A DNA stretch of 64,000 nt. Origin: an uncultured Clostridia bacterium (GTDB taxonomy: Bacteria > Bacillota > Clostridia > Oscillospirales > Ruminococcaceae). The stretch is taken from contig CANPYZ010000008.1 in NCBI GenBank assembly GCA_947589035.1, forward strand, positions 1 to 64,000, given 5' to 3'. Positions 49,481 through 60,033 of this stretch are shown here, one piece after another. How positions within the stretch are numbered: the stretch's first letter is position 1; every line of letters starts with the position of its first letter. The notes below the pieces were generated by a model, which saw only the letters and a program-made list of their open reading frames with translations, searched no databases and was not told where the DNA came from. The translations under genes and the position numbers were made by a program.

Positions 49481-52400
49481 TTAATGATTAGATTTTTTGT
49501 TCCGCTTAATCATAAAGTAAACCAATACTGCACCTGAAAGAATCGCAATCACGATAAATAAAGCATACGCTTCAAAATTATCCTTGACTAAAATTCTGAA
49601 TTGGTTCACCACTAAAGGCTCGTTTTCACGTCCGGACGCATCTTTGCAAATGACTTTCAGCTGGTGATATTGGCTGGATAATCGGGGTTCGGCTTCAACA
49701 TTAAATTCAAATTCTCCGTCGCTGAAATCCGATTCCAATTCCGCACTTCCCCAATGCTGATAAGCGGTTTTTTCATCATCTAAATAAACTGAAACTTCCG
49801 AAAGTTTTAAATTATCATTTGCAGACATGTACACCGTCATCTGACCACCGTCAACCTGATACGTCTTCCCCGTTTCAAGATTGGCAATCATGGCTGTCGG
49901 AGGCGTTTTGTCTACGAAAAAGCGTACTTTTTCTTCTTTTCCGTCATAGGTATTTCTTGAATTATTGCCGGCTTTATCCGTTGAACTTAATTCAATGTTG
50001 TATGCACCGTCATCTTCAAAAATTTCCGGATGTATGCGGTAGGTGTACTTGTGCCATTTTTTCTCTTCCTTGGCAATTTCTTGCTCATAATCTTCATCTT
50101 CCGGTGAAATGACTTCCTCATTGTTTTTCATCAGGGCAATTTCTACATCATAGTCTTCATCTTGCTGTAAAACAATTTCTTGACTATTTTTAAACAGCGT
50201 GATAGCATACTGTTGTAAACGATTCGGGTTAATTTCAGAAATAATGACTTCTCCGGTATTCTGAACATATTGATTCAGCATAGGTTTAATTTTAGTAATA
50301 TCATATGTTGACCCGAAACGATTCACAGAAAATGTCATACTGTTTTTGTCAGCGTTTCCGGAATGTGAAATCCGTCCGGCTTTGTCTTTGACAAATACAG
50401 AGAATGTGTAAATATCATCAAAACTATTATTTTTATCTTTAGTCGGGTCAGACGGAAAATCATTGAATGTAATGGTTTTCCCGTAAACTTTCCCATTTTT
50501 GACGATTTTTTTAATTTCACCTGTCCATGTTCTGGATTCTTCAGATTTTGTCAGAGAAAAACTAATTTGGTCGTCAGTAATTTTCGGTTCAGATACAGTG
50601 ACATTCATGCCGCCAGTCAGCTGAATAGATACCTGACTGTCATCTAAATTAGCATCTTCATATTGAATCATCGGAGTAATTGTTTCCCCTTGCCCATAAG
50701 CCGTGAACGTCGTGTCACCATTGACAGAAATATTCAGTTCAGGGTCAGTGTTATCCACATAGAAATCTGTGTTGAACTCTTTTCCCGCATTTCCGGCTTC
50801 ATCAGTATAGCCAACATTAAGATGATATTTTGCATCTTCTGAAAAAGCAACTGTGGTTGTGTGCTGAGTTCCGCTTTCTTTCCATTCACTAACGGTTGTT
50901 GTTATTGGTCTTCCGTCTGCATCACCAGTTACTTTTATTCCGGAAGTAGCATTTTCTTTATTGAAATTCTTTTCATCAATAGTAATTGTCGCAATTCGTT
51001 CGCCTTTATAGTAATTTCCTTGCGGGTTAGTGTCTTTGTCAGAAAATTCTACTGTAATTTCAGGAATTGTCGCATCAATGGAAAAATCTGACGGAAGAAC
51101 AGTGCCTTCTGCATAATTGATTTCACTGCTTTTGTTTTCAGCAAGGTCAGTGCATTCAATACTGAGTGAATATGTTCCATCTTCTGAAAACGGTACATCT
51201 GCATACCAAAGCGTATTATCTCCATTGCCGGAACCTTCTGTCTGCTCCCAAATCACAGAAGGGGAATATTCCACGCCGTCTTTTTTCGCAATAATATTCA
51301 CATACTCTTTACTGAAATTCCGTTCAGAAATGTTGATTCTTGCTGTTCGTCCGCCACGGAACAAATCATTCTGCATCTGATTATTATCAAACGAAACAAG
51401 AATTTGCGGCGGAGTAATATCAATGCTTAAAGAAATCGTTTCTACAGAAGCATTCATGACATTATCCTGTGCATAAATTTCCAGAACAACATCATTGCTG
51501 TTGTTGAGTTCACTGCTGATAGTGACTTCGCCTTCCCATACCTGAAGTAAATCGCTATATTGCGGCATTGTATTGTCAAATGTGTATAACGTTTCGCTCT
51601 GGGTTTCCTGCCCCATATTCAACACACGATAAGTAATGGATTGTAATCCGGAATATGCATCATTCACGGACGGGTCTTCTACCCGAACAGAAACAGTGAC
51701 ATCACCGTTATAAATACCGCCTTCCGCTGGTTCTACCGTCATGGAAATATCCGGCGGCTGTATTTCACTGACCGGAAGACTATCATCAATGACTAATGCA
51801 TTTGTACTAAGATACCGGTCATTTCCTGCTGCATCAAGAATTTTAAGATAAACCATACAGCGTTCATTATTACTGAGTGAAAGTTCACTGAATGGCTTCC
51901 AATCCTGTAATTTTACAATTTCGTCTGCGGTCAATGCTGTTGTTGCTAACGATTTATAATATTCTACGCTTTGAATAGGAGAAGTAACATCCGTATATTC
52001 TGCAAGAATCTGAATGCTGGATTTCGACCAGAATCCGAAATATTGCTGATATACTACACCGTTCCATGTTTCTTCTCTGCCTTCTGCCGAAACTGCTGTA
52101 ATTGTTCCTTCTGGAACTGTCTGGTCAACAGTGAACGTTTCAGGTGCGATTGTGCCTTCACGAATGTTAATTTTTCCGGAAGTGTTACGAGCTTTATCCG
52201 TATAGGGACTAATTTCCAGCTGATATTTTCCATCAAAATATGCACCTTCTGCATTTACGCCGATTGTCACAGGAATGCTATATACAGCATCATCGCCATT
52301 TGCGGCTTTGGCTTTTTCTTCTTTCCAGCTGCCGAAATAATAGCCGCCATCTACTCCTTTTACTGAAATGCATTTCAATGCCTGTTCTTTATCAAAATGT

Positions 52401-55400
52401 TCTGCACGCTCTTTAAAATGAATGGTTGCCGTCCGTGCCTCTTTAAAATAATATGCTCCTTCAAATGCATTGCCTTTATTATTATCATAACTGATTTCAA
52501 TTTCAGGTGCAGTGCAGTCAATATCTATAGGGAAAGTTTCGTCGCCTTCGTTTCCGGCAAAATCTTCTGTATGAACATGCAAAATCAAATCACTTCTGTT
52601 GTAATCTTTAGGAATTGTGAATGTTAAAGATTGTTCATCATATGCTTTGTTTTTATCCTTTAATTCTGTTTTATCTTCATAGGGTGGTGAAATGATTGTT
52701 TCTTCTTTTTTATCAGAACCATTAATAAGAGGTAATTTTTCTTCACTGTTTTCAACCGTCAGCCAGCATTCAACCGTTTTAATTCCGGAATAGGGGAACT
52801 TGTCTTTGATGCTGAGCTTTACGGGAATGTCATCACGGTAATATGTATGCTTGTTTTCTCCTTCTCCGACGGTTACAGCTATAGCCTCAGGATTATCTGA
52901 ATCAATACCTAATTCAACATTACAGGAGGTAGTATCATAAATATACCCATTTGAACTAATGAAAAACTCATCATTCATTGATTCATCAACGAACCATGCA
53001 TAAACAATATTACCGTCTTTAATTTCAAAAGGTTTGCCACTTTCGCATTCTACCCATTCATCTTTAGGAATTTTATTTAACTCTGTCTTTGTTTTTGGAG
53101 GGCTTTCTTTTTTTCGAATATCCCAAAGATAATATCGGATTTTGACATCTTTTTTTCCAGATTCTTCTTTAATCGTAACTTTGAGTTTATCTTTATAATA
53201 TTTCCCGAAAGTAAGGAAATCTACCACTTTATCTTTAAAAGTGTCAAATTCTTCAATTGTTATAGAACCTACTGCTTTAATTGGCTCTATTTCAAATTCT
53301 GTTGATGTTTCTGGCGAAACATTCCCTGCCTTATCTTGATAATCACTTACTTCAATCTTGTATGGTTGTGTTCCTTCTTTTTGTGTTCCTTCTTTTTGTG
53401 TTCCTTCTTTAAGAAAATCAAGTTCCAAGATGTGCTTGTTTTTATTGTTTTCATCGACTTTCCAGTCTTCTGCCACTGTCCAGCCGAGAGAAGCTTTTTC
53501 CTTGTCAGACAAATGTCTATACCCTTCAAGAGTCAAATTTTGAAACTGTTCAGATAATTTTTTAGATCCATCCTGAATATGAATGCATTTTTCAGCAGAA
53601 TCTTTTGAAAAATAATGCTCTTCAATCGTTAAAACTACCCTGCGTTTGTCCTTGTATTTTTCTATATCATCTCTGAAAATTCTTTCACTTTTTTCGTCCT
53701 TATCGTTCAACATGTAATGTTCCAACGTAACAAGTGGTGTTACATTGTCTACAATAATCTTCTGGGGAAGAATGGTTTGTTCAGTTCCATTATTATACAA
53801 TATATGTACAAAATATTCCAGTTCACCCTCATAATTTGAAGGAATATTACTAATTGTATCTTTTAAATCTTTTTTCGAAATGATTTCGTTATTTTCAGCA
53901 GAAAAAATTTGTCTGTGTTCACTTTCTACTTCACCTATTTTGTACCATGCTTCTACACTTTTAATACCAGTAAAAACATTGCTTTCTACACGTTTGATAT
54001 GAATGTCGACTGGAATTTTACTATCTTTACAATAATACTTATCTTCTTTCTTCTCAGCAGAATTAAATTCAAATTGAACCGTACTTTTGTTATTTTCGTT
54101 CTGCTCTGAAGAAACGACATATCCGTCCGAACAAATATAAGTGTTAATTCCAGAAGAGTCTGTCAGACGAGCGTAAACAACAAAATATGTTTTTTCCGGT
54201 TTGAATGGGAATGTTCCGGTGTAAGGATTCCACTTGTCATCAAGATCCTCTAAATCCTCCCGTGAGAGAATTTTCACTTCGTCTTTAGTATCACCTTGCA
54301 TAATATAATATGCCATTTCCGGCTGGTCAGCATCTTCCGATGTAATGGAAACAGTCACTTCTGATCTGGCAAAAAATCCGAATGTCAGTGTACTCAGCAA
54401 ATTTATCCAGAAGTTTTCTTCAACTTGCATTTCACCTTTAGGTGCTTCTTTATCAATCACAAAGTCTGTAATATGAGTACTTCCTTCTTCGTAAGAAATT
54501 TCTGCTGATTGTCCAAGAGTGTTTTCATAGAAAAATTCCCAGCGGTAATAGCCTGTTTTGCTGAAAGTAATAAAAATAGTCATAACATCATAATTTTCTT
54601 TTTTAGAAATTTCTGGGTCAACCTGAATCATGGTTTCTTTTTCTTCATCTGAAATAACTTCCGTATTATTGCGATAAATATTAATATTTTTTACTATTTC
54701 TTCCTTCGCAGGCATACAATCCAGTTTATCTCTCACCTCAATAATCACTGTTCGGTCAAAGGAATACCGCCCTTCCACGGTTGCCTGATTTTTTTCTTCA
54801 GTGCTTTTTATGCCAGCTGAGACTTCCGGTGGTAATATAATCGTAAATGGTTCACTTTTCAACGTCAGCATTTGTCCATTTATGTCTTTGAGTTCTACAT
54901 AAACGGTAAGGGTTTCATTTTCTCCCTGGACAGTAAATTTTCTTGTATTAAGGTCAATATTTGTTTTTTCCGTGAACTCGCCGTTTTCTTTCTGAAGATA
55001 ATACTGATAGCTGTTGTATTGCTCGAAAATACTTTCGTCTTCTGCGGTAATCTGAAATCTTGCACTATTGACATAATAATTCTGGTCATTAAGTCCACTC
55101 GAAAGAAGTTGAAGTGAAATTTGCTTTTCTTCTTCAAATTCAGCTGTTACCTGAACATTTCCAGAAAGATTGTTCAAATAAAACAAATAATTTCCAGTGC
55201 CGTCTGATTTCATTTCTTCCGAAGAATACGTTTTTTCTTTCAGTGCATCGCCGGAAATAGTAACCGAAAGAAGACGGTGATTTTCTTTCGGGGAAACATA
55301 GCCGATAATTTTATCACCTTCAGCAGCACTGGTAACATACTCGTCAGAGCCTTCCCGCTGGAAAAAAATACTTCCGGCTTCGTCATCACGGGTTCCGTCT

Positions 55401-56158
55401 AACAAATACTGTTTCGGAGAAAAAATGACTTCTATTTTGTGATTCTGATTTTTGTCTAAAGGTCTTTCAAGCGTTTCCACATGGAGATATTCGGGAATGC
55501 CATCAATGATTAACTGGTCAATCCAGTAACTTTCTTCTGCTTGTAAAACAAGAACTTGTTCTTCATCAGGAGCAGCTTCAAATTTGGAAAGATTTTCTTT
55601 TGTTTCAGTAGCAGTTTTATCTTTAATGATTGCTGTTCCATGTTGCGTGTCATTGGTCACTTCCGTCACATAATAGGGAGAACCTTCAATTTTTACGGGA
55701 ATATTGCCGTTCTCGTCAGCAACAGCTTTTGAAATTGGCAACCCTTCCCATGAATAAGAAGTATTCCGAATATTCGCATGTTCAAGCAAAACATTATTGC
55801 CCATCTGAACTTTATTTAATTCATAATGTTTGTCTGCCTTATCCGTAACAGTAACAGTCATGTTGATGGAATTTTCGTCGCCACTGGTAATGTCCACAGA
55901 AAATACATCCTGCAATTCTTCCGGAATATCAGGAAAAACTTTATATTCCTGATTGATAACAACCGGTTCTGTCGTTTCTTCCGGCAAGGTGGAAATTTCT
56001 TCTTCTGTTTCTTCTTCCGGAATGTATGTACTGATTTCTTCTGAAGATTCTGTTTCAGTGAGTTGTTCCGTAAATCCATAGACCGGAGTCATACTGAATG
56101 TCAGTGCGGCGGAAAGTACGCCGGCAAGAATGCGTTCAATAACGGTTTTTTTCTTCAT
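49481..56158 (-). CDS. Giant Ig-like repeat surface protein with a C-terminal membrane anchor
   Basis: 2225 residues. Signal peptide at about 1-30 (VIERILAGVLSAALTFSMTP), then an acidic Thr/Glu segment. A very long series of Ig-like repeats follows, many with the pattern PPEISVSFDNN, a YYFKEARTATIHF-type strand and a SEDGTYSLSIECTD-type strand. Near the C-terminus come one membrane helix (YALFIVIAILSGAVLVYFMI) and a basic tail (KRNKKSNH). There is no LPXTG motif. Three tandem KEGTQ copies (DNA 53367-53411) mark a slippage-prone site. An adhesive or stalk-like role is inferred. It lies in the Tad/kinase operon, 29 bases after the 142-residue gene. Confidence 0.85.
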   Translation of the reverse strand: MKKKTVIERILAGVLSAALTFSMTPVYGFTEQLTETESSEEISTYIPEEETEEEISTLPEETTEPVVINQEYKVFPDIPEELQDVFSVDITSGDENSINMTVTVTDKADKHYELNKVQMGNNVLLEHANIRNTSYSWEGLPISKAVADENGNIPVKIEGSPYYVTEVTNDTQHGTAIIKDKTATETKENLSKFEAAPDEEQVLVLQAEESYWIDQLIIDGIPEYLHVETLERPLDKNQNHKIEVIFSPKQYLLDGTRDDEAGSIFFQREGSDEYVTSAAEGDKIIGYVSPKENHRLLSVTISGDALKEKTYSSEEMKSDGTGNYLFYLNNLSGNVQVTAEFEEEKQISLQLLSSGLNDQNYYVNSARFQITAEDESIFEQYNSYQYYLQKENGEFTEKTNIDLNTRKFTVQGENETLTVYVELKDINGQMLTLKSEPFTIILPPEVSAGIKSTEEKNQATVEGRYSFDRTVIIEVRDKLDCMPAKEEIVKNINIYRNNTEVISDEEKETMIQVDPEISKKENYDVMTIFITFSKTGYYRWEFFYENTLGQSAEISYEEGSTHITDFVIDKEAPKGEMQVEENFWINLLSTLTFGFFARSEVTVSITSEDADQPEMAYYIMQGDTKDEVKILSREDLEDLDDKWNPYTGTFPFKPEKTYFVVYARLTDSSGINTYICSDGYVVSSEQNENNKSTVQFEFNSAEKKEDKYYCKDSKIPVDIHIKRVESNVFTGIKSVEAWYKIGEVESEHRQIFSAENNEIISKKDLKDTISNIPSNYEGELEYFVHILYNNGTEQTILPQKIIVDNVTPLVTLEHYMLNDKDEKSERIFRDDIEKYKDKRRVVLTIEEHYFSKDSAEKCIHIQDGSKKLSEQFQNLTLEGYRHLSDKEKASLGWTVAEDWKVDENNKNKHILELDFLKEGTQKEGTQKEGTQPYKIEVSDYQDKAGNVSPETSTEFEIEPIKAVGSITIEEFDTFKDKVVDFLTFGKYYKDKLKVTIKEESGKKDVKIRYYLWDIRKKESPPKTKTELNKIPKDEWVECESGKPFEIKDGNIVYAWFVDESMNDEFFISSNGYIYDTTSCNVELGIDSDNPEAIAVTVGEGENKHTYYRDDIPVKLSIKDKFPYSGIKTVECWLTVENSEEKLPLINGSDKKEETIISPPYEDKTELKDKNKAYDEQSLTFTIPKDYNRSDLILHVHTEDFAGNEGDETFPIDIDCTAPEIEISYDNNKGNAFEGAYYFKEARTATIHFKERAEHFDKEQALKCISVKGVDGGYYFGSWKEEKAKAANGDDAVYSIPVTIGVNAEGAYFDGKYQLEISPYTDKARNTSGKINIREGTIAPETFTVDQTVPEGTITAVSAEGREETWNGVVYQQYFGFWSKSSIQILAEYTDVTSPIQSVEYYKSLATTALTADEIVKLQDWKPFSELSLSNNERCMVYLKILDAAGNDRYLSTNALVIDDSLPVSEIQPPDISMTVEPAEGGIYNGDVTVSVRVEDPSVNDAYSGLQSITYRVLNMGQETQSETLYTFDNTMPQYSDLLQVWEGEVTISSELNNSNDVVLEIYAQDNVMNASVETISLSIDITPPQILVSFDNNQMQNDLFRGGRTARINISERNFSKEYVNIIAKKDGVEYSPSVIWEQTEGSGNGDNTLWYADVPFSEDGTYSLSIECTDLAENKSSEINYAEGTVLPSDFSIDATIPEITVEFSDKDTNPQGNYYKGERIATITIDEKNFNKENATSGIKVTGDADGRPITTTVSEWKESGTQHTTTVAFSEDAKYHLNVGYTDEAGNAGKEFNTDFYVDNTDPELNISVNGDTTFTAYGQGETITPMIQYEDANLDDSQVSIQLTGGMNVTVSEPKITDDQISFSLTKSEESRTWTGEIKKIVKNGKVYGKTITFNDFPSDPTKDKNNSFDDIYTFSVFVKDKAGRISHSGNADKNSMTFSVNRFGSTYDITKIKPMLNQYVQNTGEVIISEINPNRLQQYAITLFKNSQEIVLQQDEDYDVEIALMKNNEEVISPEDEDYEQEIAKEEKKWHKYTYRIHPEIFEDDGAYNIELSSTDKAGNNSRNTYDGKEEKVRFFVDKTPPTAMIANLETGKTYQVDGGQMTVYMSANDNLKLSEVSVYLDDEKTAYQHWGSAELESDFSDGEFEFNVEAEPRLSSQYHQLKVICKDASGRENEPLVVNQFRILVKDNFEAYALFIVIAILSGAVLVYFMIKRNKKSNH
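53367..53411. repeat. three tandem copies of a 15-bp repeat
   Basis: The unit encodes KEGTQ in the giant Ig-like protein. A unit of 15 bp keeps the frame when copies are gained or lost. Confidence 0.8.
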
Positions 56159-56187
56159 AAAAGTTCCTCCTTGGTGAAAAATGCAAA

Positions 56188-56616
56188 TTATTGAATAATT
56201 TCCTGGCTGCTGGTGAAACTTAATTCTTCTATAATAGAAAATTCAGTTTCGGTTAATTTTTCTGAAACAGGCTTTGACTGTTCAGATTTTTGCTTTTTGG
56301 TTATCGATTTCAATGCTGCTGATTCCGGCGAAAGTTTCGTCGTGGCAAGTTTCTGCTGTGTTCCCGTCAATGAACTGGAAATCAATTCAGAAGAAAGTAA
56401 ACTTTCACTCGTGCCGTAAGCTTTTTCTTCCGGAATTTCTTCTGTATTTTTTTTCTGGGCTTCTGCAATGAATTTCTGCGCATCTCGTCCGGTAAGTTCG
56501 TTGAATAATTTCGGAATATGAAACACAAAAAATAAAACTACTGCCGTCAGAAATAAAATTACCGCAATGATGATACAAATTAAAGATAAATTCTGTAAAA
56601 TTTCTACGTTATTCAT
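56188..56616 (-). CDS. small single-helix membrane protein of unknown function
   Basis: 142 residues. One membrane segment at about 11-33 (LICIIIAVILFLTAVVLFFV), then a polar Ser/Thr/Glu/Lys-rich cytoplasmic tail with several Ser/Thr clusters (SESLLSSELISSSLTGTQ). It sits three bases after the Ser/Thr kinase gene and before the giant Ig-like gene, so the tail is a candidate kinase substrate. I do not recognise a family. Confidence 0.75.
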   Translation of the reverse strand: MNNVEILQNLSLICIIIAVILFLTAVVLFFVFHIPKLFNELTGRDAQKFIAEAQKKNTEEIPEEKAYGTSESLLSSELISSSLTGTQQKLATTKLSPESAALKSITKKQKSEQSKPVSEKLTETEFSIIEELSFTSSQEIIQ

Positions 56617-56619
56617 TGA

Positions 56620-59232
56620 TTACTCTCCTGCATTCTGACAAGCTGCCTCAACGGCTTTTTTTGTTTTGGATATTTTTTCTTCTATGGCTGATTTTTCAGC
56701 ATGTATCGGATGTGTTTTCTCATAATTTTCAACATTGATACTTTTCAGAGTATCTTCTATTTTCTGATAAAGCTGCTGTAAGCGATTCGCAGAATAATCC
56801 TTCGTGCTGGTTCTATAGTGTTTGTCTAATGCATTACGGAAATTTTTAGCATAATCTTTAAGAATATCACAGGCATCTTCCAAAGATCTCAGGCGGAGAA
56901 TTTCTTCTTTGTCTCCATTTGCACTGACTTTATCCACTAAATCTTCTATGCCTTTAAATAATGTTAAACACACTTCTTCAGTATCGCCGTCTTTTTCGAT
57001 ATCCATAGTGGCTGAATAGATTTCAGAATAAGTTTCTGCAAGTTCTACATTTTCTTTGTTAGCATAACTTCCGGCGTTCTCTGTAACATGTTCAAAATAT
57101 TTGACTGCTTCTTTTCGGCGGGCATTTTCATTTGGACTATCATAATAATACCAGCACAATTCGCCGATTTCGTAACAAATTTCAGCGTAATCTTCGGGAT
57201 TCTCTTCTAAAGCAATTTGGTTATCTGTAAGTAGTTTGTCTATTTCTTCCTGTTCGTCCTGAGAAAACACGGGAATATTGCTATCATTTTCCTTAAATGT
57301 ATTGATTATTCCGAGATAGGCTTTTGCTTCTCCAGCTTTATTGGTAACTTCCATAGCTTGTTTATAAAGGGAAAGTTTTTCTTGATAAATTTTTAAATAA
57401 TCCGAACTTTTCGGATCAATTGTGAGCTGTTCTGCCTCATTCAGTAAATTCTGGTAACTCCCTTTATCTGTCGCTTTTTCCTGATTCTGGCAGGCTTCTT
57501 CAATAATTTCCAGGGTTCCAGGCATTTCTTTTTCTATGGCTAATTTTTCAACATATACCGGATGACTTTTATCATAATTTTCAACGTTGATACTTTGCAA
57601 GATATTTTCTATTTTCAGATAAAGCCGCTGTAAATGCTCCGCAGAAGGATCTTCTAAAGTGGAATCTTTATATTTTATATTTTTTAATGTCCTGTAAAAA
57701 TCCGTAGCATATTGTCGGAGAGACAGACGAGCACTATCTAAAGCCTTCAACCGGAGAATATCTCGTTTACTTTCATCTGCACCAACTTTATCAACTAACT
57801 CTTCTGTACTTTCCAACAATTGTAAATAAAAATTTTCATCTTGTCCTTCTTTAATAAATCTATTCATGCTTTCACTAATTGAACCGAGTTTATCATAAAC
57901 TTCTGCCAGTTCTAATTTTTCTGGGTCAACCTGAGCTTTTTCAGCGCAAGCTTCGACACTTTCAAAATATTTGACGGCTTCTTTTTTGTCTGGTGCATCA
58001 TAATAATACCAGTATAATTCGCCGAGTTCATAACAAATTTCAGCGTAATTTTGGGGATTTTCTTCTAAAACGGCTTTATGATTCAGGAGCAGTTTGACGA
58101 TTTCGTTTGACTCATCCTGAGAAAATACTGGAATACTACCGTCATTTTCTCTAAATGTATTGATTACACCGAGATAGGCTTCTGCTTCTCCGGCTTTATT
58201 GGGAACTTCAATAGCCTGTTCATAAAGAGAAAGCTTTTCCTGATAAACCTGTAAATAATCCGGACTTTCTGGATTGATTGTGAGCTGTTCTGCACTGTCC
58301 AGCAATTCCTGATAATTGTCTGTGGCTAATGCTTTTGCCCGTAAATTCAGCATTACCCCACAAACGCCTAAAATCAGCGACAACGCAAAACTGGAAACAA
58401 ATAAACCTATTTGCAGACGCTTTCTTTTCCGGCTGCCTTTGTCAATTTCTTTGTAACGCTCTAAATAATATAATAATTCTTCACAGGATTGATACCGGTC
58501 AGCGGGATTTTTCCGAGTGCATTTCTGGACAATGTCATCTAAACCGGAAGTAAATTCAGGATTAACTTTTCTGATTGATGTATCCGGAACGAAATTTTTC
58601 TGTGGGTCAATTCCCGTTAATAATGCATACATGGTCATACCTAAACAAAAAATATCCGTTCTTGCATCTGTACGCCCATAACCGCCGTACTGCTCCGGAG
58701 CGGCAAAACCTGCCGTTCCTAAACCAGTAGTTTCTCCGGAATCATATTCATATTTCTTTGCCGTCCCGAAATCAATAATCGTAATTTCTCCGTTTTTCTT
58801 CAACATGACATTGGACGGCTTCATGTCACGATAAACAATATTTTTTGAATGCAGATAACCAAGCACTTCACAAAGCTGTTTTGCCCAGTCAACAACTTTT
58901 TCTTCCGGCTGTGCGCCCTTTCTGGAAAAAATTTTATCCAGCGAAACGCCTTCAATATAATCCATGACAATAATAAAGCTATCATCATTATCAATCACAT
59001 CAGCAATTTCAGGAAGTTTGGGGTGTTTGACTTCTTTCAGCGTTTCAATTTCGGCAATTAAATTCTGTCTGACAACGTTATAATCATTTCTGCCGTCTTT
59101 CCGAACTTCTTTGACCGCCCAGATTTTTCCGGAACGTTCAACAGTCGCACGGTAAACAATACTCATTCCGCCCCGTCCGATTTCATCAAGAATTTTATAC
59201 CGGTGATCAATCACCATATTTGTTGAAAGCAT
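56620..59232 (-). CDS. Membrane Ser/Thr protein kinase with a duplicated helical ectodomain
   Basis: 870 residues. Kinase domain at about 1-265: glycine loop IGRGGMSIVYRA, VKEVRK lysine, YRDMKPSNVML catalytic loop, IDFGTAKKY and AAPEQYGG. A basic stretch (GSRKRKR) leads into one membrane helix at about 277-297. Two copies of a helical TPR-like unit of about 280 residues follow (each starts with a LLxxAEQLTIxPxSxDYLxxYQ pattern and ends with INVENYxKxHPxxxEK). No PASTA repeats are present. A PP2C phosphatase and an FHA protein are encoded just upstream in the same operon, forming a complete phosphothreonine module. Confidence 0.93.
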   Translation of the reverse strand: MLSTNMVIDHRYKILDEIGRGGMSIVYRATVERSGKIWAVKEVRKDGRNDYNVVRQNLIAEIETLKEVKHPKLPEIADVIDNDDSFIIVMDYIEGVSLDKIFSRKGAQPEEKVVDWAKQLCEVLGYLHSKNIVYRDMKPSNVMLKKNGEITIIDFGTAKKYEYDSGETTGLGTAGFAAPEQYGGYGRTDARTDIFCLGMTMYALLTGIDPQKNFVPDTSIRKVNPEFTSGLDDIVQKCTRKNPADRYQSCEELLYYLERYKEIDKGSRKRKRLQIGLFVSSFALSLILGVCGVMLNLRAKALATDNYQELLDSAEQLTINPESPDYLQVYQEKLSLYEQAIEVPNKAGEAEAYLGVINTFRENDGSIPVFSQDESNEIVKLLLNHKAVLEENPQNYAEICYELGELYWYYYDAPDKKEAVKYFESVEACAEKAQVDPEKLELAEVYDKLGSISESMNRFIKEGQDENFYLQLLESTEELVDKVGADESKRDILRLKALDSARLSLRQYATDFYRTLKNIKYKDSTLEDPSAEHLQRLYLKIENILQSINVENYDKSHPVYVEKLAIEKEMPGTLEIIEEACQNQEKATDKGSYQNLLNEAEQLTIDPKSSDYLKIYQEKLSLYKQAMEVTNKAGEAKAYLGIINTFKENDSNIPVFSQDEQEEIDKLLTDNQIALEENPEDYAEICYEIGELCWYYYDSPNENARRKEAVKYFEHVTENAGSYANKENVELAETYSEIYSATMDIEKDGDTEEVCLTLFKGIEDLVDKVSANGDKEEILRLRSLEDACDILKDYAKNFRNALDKHYRTSTKDYSANRLQQLYQKIEDTLKSINVENYEKTHPIHAEKSAIEEKISKTKKAVEAACQNAGE

Positions 59233-59252
59233 ACACTCTCCACCTTTCTGAA

Positions 59253-60020
59253 TTAACAGGTTCTGATGGTAATCACAGAAATATTATCATGTTCCTGCCG
59301 TTGTTTATTCAATTCAATTAAAGTGCCTATATTTTCTTTCATCTGTGCAGAAGTTTTCACTTTCTGGGCGTTCAGATGCTGATAAATTTCTTCACTGGAG
59401 ATTTCATGCCGGAAACCGTCACTGCAAAGCATATATACAGCATCTTTTTTTGTTTCTCCGAAAAACATGTCCGGAATTACTTGTTCAGAAGCCCCGATAC
59501 ACTGCAATAAAACACTTCTGCGGGGGTCAGTCCTGGCTTGTTCTTCTGTAATGATTCCTAATTCTGTTTCTCTTGCCACAAGTGTCTGGTCTTTCGTTAA
59601 AACTTTCGCTTGCTCAGTTAATTCATAAACTCTTGAATCACCAATATTAATAATATAATATTTTGAATCTGTCAATAATAATGCGGCAAGTGTCGTGCCT
59701 AAATCAATCCCCTGATTTGCACCGTAATTTTTAATTTTCTGATTATAAATTACTGCAATATCACACCATTCATTCTGAATCACTGTTTCAGTAATTTCCG
59801 TTTTGCATAATTCCGGAAGACGCTGTGTTGTCCACGTCCGGAACGCATCAATTACCGTTGCGCTGGCAATTTCCCCTTTTGAAAGTCCCCCCATACCGTC
59901 ACACAACACTGCAACAACCATTTTCCCAAGACGAGTATTCACGGAAATTACACTGTAACTGTCCTGATTGGTCTTTTTCGAAATGCCAATATCCGTTGAG
60001 GCTGAAATTAAAAAATCCAT
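59253..60020 (-). CDS. PP2C-family protein phosphatase
   Basis: 255 residues. Metal-dependent Ser/Thr phosphatase with VLCDGMGGLSKGE, a STDIGISKKTNQDSY start, NIGDSRVYEL, MLCSDGFRHEI and EHDNISVITI. No membrane segment, so cytoplasmic. It presumably reverses phosphorylation by the kinase encoded 20 bases downstream. GGTG lies before the ATG. Confidence 0.94.
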   Translation of the reverse strand: MDFLISASTDIGISKKTNQDSYSVISVNTRLGKMVVAVLCDGMGGLSKGEIASATVIDAFRTWTTQRLPELCKTEITETVIQNEWCDIAVIYNQKIKNYGANQGIDLGTTLAALLLTDSKYYIINIGDSRVYELTEQAKVLTKDQTLVARETELGIITEEQARTDPRRSVLLQCIGASEQVIPDMFFGETKKDAVYMLCSDGFRHEISSEEIYQHLNAQKVKTSAQMKENIGTLIELNKQRQEHDNISVITIRTC

Positions 60021-60033
60021 ATTCTTTCACCTG

